From CAZXVU01 sp964644465 (GTDB lineage: Bacteria; Chlamydiota; Chlamydiia; Chlamydiales; SM23-39), in assembly GCA_964644465.1 (NCBI GenBank), contig CAZXVU010000001.1:1-64000 (forward strand): a stretch of 64,000 nt of DNA, in the 5' to 3' direction. A program made the position numbers and the translations under genes. Of the stretch, positions 60,958 to 64,000 are shown one piece after another. Positions within the stretch are counted from its first letter, which is position 1; the number at the start of each line of letters is the position of its first letter. The notes beneath the pieces were generated by a model, which was given only the letters and a program-made list of their open reading frames with translations, was not told where the DNA came from and ran no database searches.

Positions 60958-62109
60958 TTAAAAATCAAACTGTGCACTCACCCGAACGCCCATAAAACTC
61001 AAATCGCCTTGGCTTCGCACAGGGAAGGAGGTAATTGTATCTTGTCCCCGGAAGTAAAAGGTCGAAAAGAGTTCGTTCTGGCTCAGCCATTGGGACATTT
61101 CGAAGGCAGCTCGAAGGCATAGCCGATATTGTTCGCATCGGAAAAGAGCGTCCCAGCCAAATCCAATCGCTTCTTCAAAACTGAGTCGAACACGGCGAAA
61201 ATGCTCAGAAGCAGTGAAATTCATTGGGGAAGGGACTACGCCGCCTTCTCCTAAGCTTTGGTCGTTAAGGTCTTTCATTTCGACGTTGAATTTACCGTAA
61301 AGAAAGTTGGCAGAAAATTGGGAAAATAGGTGCCACTCTTTTGTCAAACGGCAAATGATTTCAGAGCCGCCGCGCAATCCACCGGCTTTAAAATCGGTAT
61401 CTCCTTTAAACGTGACTGTTTTTGTAAAGGTAGGTGCGCCTGCTGCGAGAAGAAATACTGTATCGTAGCTCGCTTTGTAGTCTTGATCGATCCAAGCTCC
61501 TCGGACACCAAAATGGGGATTTAAAACGAATCTTTCGCTGAGGCAAATGCTCTTTTTGAGCTCTATATCCAAAGTGTCATAATGCAATTCCCAATGAGCC
61601 GAGGCGCGCGAGGCTCCAAATCTCAGCTCAAAGAGAAGATTGACCCAGGAAGGGATAATCGTATCGACAAGGGTCGATTGCCCTTCAACTCCTTGAGCGG
61701 TTGCTTTGCCATGAGCGTGACTGTGAATATGGGTCCAATTCAGATCGACCCCCCATGAATCAAAATCAGTGATCAGATAGCCAAAACCTAAGAGGAAGCC
61801 TGGGTCCCATTCGAAATCGAGGTCCAGCAGCTTGGTTTTTGTCGATGAAGCAACGCCGATGATGGGGGTCGCTTCCATTTTTGTGCCATATTCCAGGCCA
61901 TCTTCATCGGCTTGCCAATAGAGGAAATCTAAGCGGGTCTGGAATCTTCTGCAAGGAGCTGGGCAGCAAACTTCGGGAGGCTCTTCTCTAGGCGCGATTC
62001 TTCTATTTCTGCCCCAATTCATCACCGTTTCGCTTTCAGCCGCCTGGAGATTTAAAAAGCTTGCCGCTGCAAAAAGGAACAAACCTTTCACAAAAGTTGT
62101 CCGAGACAT
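60958..62109 (-). CDS. Lpg1974-family outer-membrane protein (copy 1)
   Basis: A 383-residue paralogue of the gene just downstream, with a signal peptide (KGLFLFAAASFLNLQAAES). The same landmarks are present: FQTRLDFLYWQADEDGLEYG, DFEWDPGFLLGFGYL, WTHIHSHAHGK, NPHFGVRGAWIDQDY, and the C-terminal LSFMGVRVSAQFDF with terminal Phe suited to outer-membrane assembly. The most variable stretches are short, as expected for surface loops. Likely porin. Separated from the F-box-like gene by an intrinsic terminator. Confidence 0.85.
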   Translation of the reverse strand: MSRTTFVKGLFLFAAASFLNLQAAESETVMNWGRNRRIAPREEPPEVCCPAPCRRFQTRLDFLYWQADEDGLEYGTKMEATPIIGVASSTKTKLLDLDFEWDPGFLLGFGYLITDFDSWGVDLNWTHIHSHAHGKATAQGVEGQSTLVDTIIPSWVNLLFELRFGASRASAHWELHYDTLDIELKKSICLSERFVLNPHFGVRGAWIDQDYKASYDTVFLLAAGAPTFTKTVTFKGDTDFKAGGLRGGSEIICRLTKEWHLFSQFSANFLYGKFNVEMKDLNDQSLGEGGVVPSPMNFTASEHFRRVRLSFEEAIGFGWDALFRCEQYRLCLRAAFEMSQWLSQNELFSTFYFRGQDTITSFPVRSQGDLSFMGVRVSAQFDF

Positions 62110-62187
62110 AGGATCATTTCCCGATTAAATTGAAAAAAAAGAATCCTATATTAAAGAAAAAAAACCAATAGAAATTTAGAAGAGGAA

Positions 62188-62210
62188 CCCTTGAACGGAG
62201 AGTTCAAGGG
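62188..62210 (-). terminator. Hairpin terminator after the F-box-like gene
   Basis: A perfect nine-base-pair stem CCCTTGAAC / GTTCAAGGG with a five-base loop, 13 bases beyond the stop of the minus-strand gene at 62223. A short U-rich tract (TTCCTCTTCT) follows on the minus strand and TTTT on the plus strand. Confidence 0.7.
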
Positions 62211-62222
62211 TTTTAAAAAGAC

Positions 62223-63365
62223 TTATTCTGCAGGACCAAATTGGCCGTCATTGTTCATCGCAGTTTGCAAAAGTGCAACATAAGTAGGCTCGTAATGGTA
62301 AATGGAAGCACAATCAATCGAAAGTTGGATTTGCCGACGGATATCGCTAAAGCGATCCTGTCCAACCGCATTGCAGAAGGCTCTGAAGAGTTCAGGGTTT
62401 TTCGTTCCGATGATTTTAACGGCTAAACCCTCTAGTTCTCTTTTTTCCATGCCGCCGATTTCTGTTTGCACTTCATTGCCATTCAATAAATGAGCCAAAG
62501 AAGAAAAGTCAGTTTGTGCTGTTTTAGAATGAGTCGTTAATTTAGAGATGATTTTTCCTAAATGAGCGACATCTATTAACTGTGAAGGAATTGCTGCGAT
62601 CAAACTTCTATATCCATCTAAGCTATCAATATTTCCCAAAAGAGAAAGAAGAGTTCCCCCTAAAACATCAGGATGGATCTCATTAAATCTTGTGGCAGCG
62701 TCATCTCCGATTGTTCTACTTAAAGTAGCTATCAAAGAGTTCAGCAATTGTCTCGAAGGAGCGCGCCAATTATTCGCTTGCGATGTTGCGAGGCTGAGCA
62801 AATCAGATAGTTGCTGAGGTGTTGCATCATCTAAGGCGTTGGTATGTGCCAGATAGGAACTGATCTTCGAAGGAGAAATAAGAATCCTGTGCGAATTTTT
62901 TACAATGAAATCGATCAATTGCCGTTTCTCAGCGACGGTTAAATTTGTAACTTGGCGTAAGGCATTAAAAGTATCTTCAATCAGATCAGTATCTCGAAAA
63001 TTTAAACAAGCTCTCTCGAAAGCATTAAAAGCGTGAGAAAAAGAAGCGGCAATAGGTGCGTGCTGAAGGAGTCTCTGGATGCTATATTGAGAATTTGGAA
63101 GTTTTATCACTAGAAATTCTGGACGGATACGGCCTAACTGAATCAGTATATTCTTAACTGTAAGACCTCTGATTGTGCCATCATCAGTAGCAAAGAGAGT
63201 CTCTGTACCATAGAGAGCCATTTGTTGGCCGTACCTACCCATGGATCGTATATAAGAAAGCATATCGACTAGAGATAGATACCCGTGAATCTCGTAAATA
63301 GCATCAGAAGGGAGAGCTGGATGCTTAATTAAATTAAAACCCGAAACTGAATCTGACGAAGCCAT
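62223..63365 (-). CDS. Hypothetical protein with N-terminal F-box-like segment
   Basis: A 380-residue helical protein. Residues 17-58 read ALPSDAIYEIHGYLSLVDML, then SYIRSMGRYGQQMAL, which fits the F-box consensus of LP, Ile/Leu pattern, L-x-x-x-D-L/M and a following helix. F-box proteins dock substrates to eukaryotic SCF ubiquitin ligases, and amoeba-associated chlamydiae and legionellae encode many as effectors. The remainder is a repeat-like array of helices without a recognised family, a possible substrate-binding part. No signal peptide, compatible with type III secretion. Assignment moderate. Confidence 0.7.
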   Translation of the reverse strand: MASSDSVSGFNLIKHPALPSDAIYEIHGYLSLVDMLSYIRSMGRYGQQMALYGTETLFATDDGTIRGLTVKNILIQLGRIRPEFLVIKLPNSQYSIQRLLQHAPIAASFSHAFNAFERACLNFRDTDLIEDTFNALRQVTNLTVAEKRQLIDFIVKNSHRILISPSKISSYLAHTNALDDATPQQLSDLLSLATSQANNWRAPSRQLLNSLIATLSRTIGDDAATRFNEIHPDVLGGTLLSLLGNIDSLDGYRSLIAAIPSQLIDVAHLGKIISKLTTHSKTAQTDFSSLAHLLNGNEVQTEIGGMEKRELEGLAVKIIGTKNPELFRAFCNAVGQDRFSDIRRQIQLSIDCASIYHYEPTYVALLQTAMNNDGQFGPAE

Positions 63366-63559
63366 ATTAAAACCTTTTTTTAATTAATGTTTAAAAGAAA
63401 TTATATCATTTTTTTGGCTTTAAATAAATGCTTATTAAGAAAAATGTTAAGCATCTTAAATTAAGCTACTTAAGTCTTATATCTCAAGGAAAGTTTTTAC
63501 TTGCTTGCAATCCCTTTATTCAATTAACTTTTTTACAGTCATTGACTGAGAGTTTTCCT

Positions 63560-64000
63560 ATGTTTTTCAAAGTCCCTATCGGTTGCAGTTTCCTCTTTTT
63601 TACCTCCCTAGCGGCCCTCCCGGAGGGATTCCACGTAGCGGCGGGAGACGCGAAAACTCCTATATTGGAGGGATCCTCGCTGACCATCGAAAGCGGGAAA
63701 CATGCGATCATCGACTGGCAGAAATTTTCGATCGACCGGCATGAAACTGTCCGCTTCCTGCAAGAAGGGTCCCACGCCAGCATCCTGAACAGAGTAACCG
63801 GCGGATCGGAAAGCGCCATCTTGGGGATGCTCGAATCGAATGGACGGGTCTTTTTAATCAATCCAGATGGCCTTCTGATCGGACCCGATGCCCGGATCGA
63901 AACATCGGGATTCATCGCTTCAAGCCTCGATATTTTGAACGAGGACTTCTTGAATGGAGGCGATATCTTATTCGCCGGCGAGGGAAATGGACCGATCATC
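63560..64000 (+). CDS. Start of a two-partner-secretion exoprotein (filamentous-haemagglutinin type), cut by window end
   Basis: ATG 63560 opens a frame of 147 codons that runs off the window. A signal peptide (residues 5-19) is followed by the TPS/haemagglutination activity domain: SSLTIESGKHAIIDWQKFSI, SILNRVTGGSESAILGMLES, NGRVFLINPDGLLIGPDA and ETSGFIASSLDIL. These are the NRV and NPxG motifs needed for export by a TpsB partner. Full proteins are large, beta-helical and surface-displayed or released. No tpsB lies upstream. The gene is richer in G+C than the A/T-rich flank. The long antisense frame is a shadow. Confidence 0.88.
   Translation, partial: MFFKVPIGCSFLFFTSLAALPEGFHVAAGDAKTPILEGSSLTIESGKHAIIDWQKFSIDRHETVRFLQEGSHASILNRVTGGSESAILGMLESNGRVFLINPDGLLIGPDARIETSGFIASSLDILNEDFLNGGDILFAGEGNGPII

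Noticed and set aside
63520..63999. Minus-strand open frame of 159 codons at the window end
   Set aside because: It is the antisense shadow of the two-partner-secretion gene, whose plus-strand translation shows signal peptide and NRV/NPxG motifs.
1..64000. tRNA, rRNA or riboswitch genes
   Set aside because: I looked in the intergenic regions for tRNA T-loop sequences and conserved rRNA blocks and saw none; a covariance-model scan would be decisive.

Overview
The window is one scaffold segment (a 100-base run of N lies at 37274-37373) that is densely coded on both strands, with short intergenic gaps, many genes overlapping by 4-80 bases, and no rRNA, tRNA or CRISPR that I can see. The gene content suggests an intracellular bacterium living in protists, most likely an environmental member of the Chlamydiota (Parachlamydia/Waddlia/Simkania-like). 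The cues are tandem OppA lipoproteins, tandem Lpg1974-type outer-membrane proteins, inclusion-membrane-like proteins with a double hydrophobic segment, many lineage-specific hypothetical proteins in paralogous pairs, and eukaryote-like domains (F-box, TPR). This assignment is inference; I could not search a database. Another amoeba symbiont such as a Legionella relative is a weaker alternative.

Layout. 1-1.2 kb: the tail of an unknown gene, a hairpin repeat element and two tandem Phage_holin_4_2-type membrane proteins. 1.5-6.5 kb: three tandem OppA-type peptide-binding proteins, the middle one without a signal peptide, followed by a large hypothetical. 8.8-15 kb: an exported hypothetical, a DMT permease, purU, a membrane-anchored hydrolase, an exported Nudix hydrolase, a PfpI/DJ-1 protein and a ROK sugar kinase. 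15-18 kb: manA and a YihY/BrkB membrane protein. 17.8-19.8 kb: a phosphoribosyltransferase and a dienelactone-hydrolase-like protein, with two small membrane proteins between them. 19.75-20.5 kb: an AAA_28-type NTPase with a signal peptide, bracketed by 85-bp inverted repeats. 20.5-23.8 kb: four overlapping, paralogous, exported proteins with protein-kinase-like motifs. 23.9-34 kb: lineage-specific hypotheticals, a GT-B glycosyltransferase, DUF1761, a degenerate M48-like protein, a purine permease and an exported zeta-toxin-like kinase. 34-43.6 kb: cyclophilin, PiT phosphate transporter, a [2Fe-2S] protein, an RlmK-like rRNA methyltransferase, a giant zinc-ribbon/cyclase/ATPase/TPR regulator, a FadL-type porin, an FMN oxidoreductase and a TIGR01777 epimerase. 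43.8-49.2 kb: a MITE-like element, a Bcr/CflA transporter, Tpx, a SnoaL protein and hypotheticals. 49.3-54.6 kb: a lipid island with cyclopropane fatty acid synthase, a DHCR24-like flavoprotein, a 49-residue protein and a PlsC-ACP-acyl ligase fusion. 54.7-55.4 kb: a HigBA toxin-antitoxin pair with its palindromic operator. 55.4-64 kb: a HAD hydrolase, a TPR membrane protein, a second DMT permease, a lactate/malate dehydrogenase, two tandem outer-membrane proteins, an F-box-like protein and the start of a two-partner-secretion exoprotein.

Themes. Uptake of host peptides, phosphate, purines and fatty acids is well represented. Several families that are normally cytosolic (AAA_28 NTPase, zeta-like kinase, Nudix, Cfa, kinase-like proteins) carry N-terminal secretion signals, which suggests a pool of enzymes acting outside the cytoplasm. 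A dispersed family of GC-rich hairpins with a CCCCGCACCCC tail and a CTCAGTG-type core sits in many intergenic regions, and in one place it brackets a complete gene.
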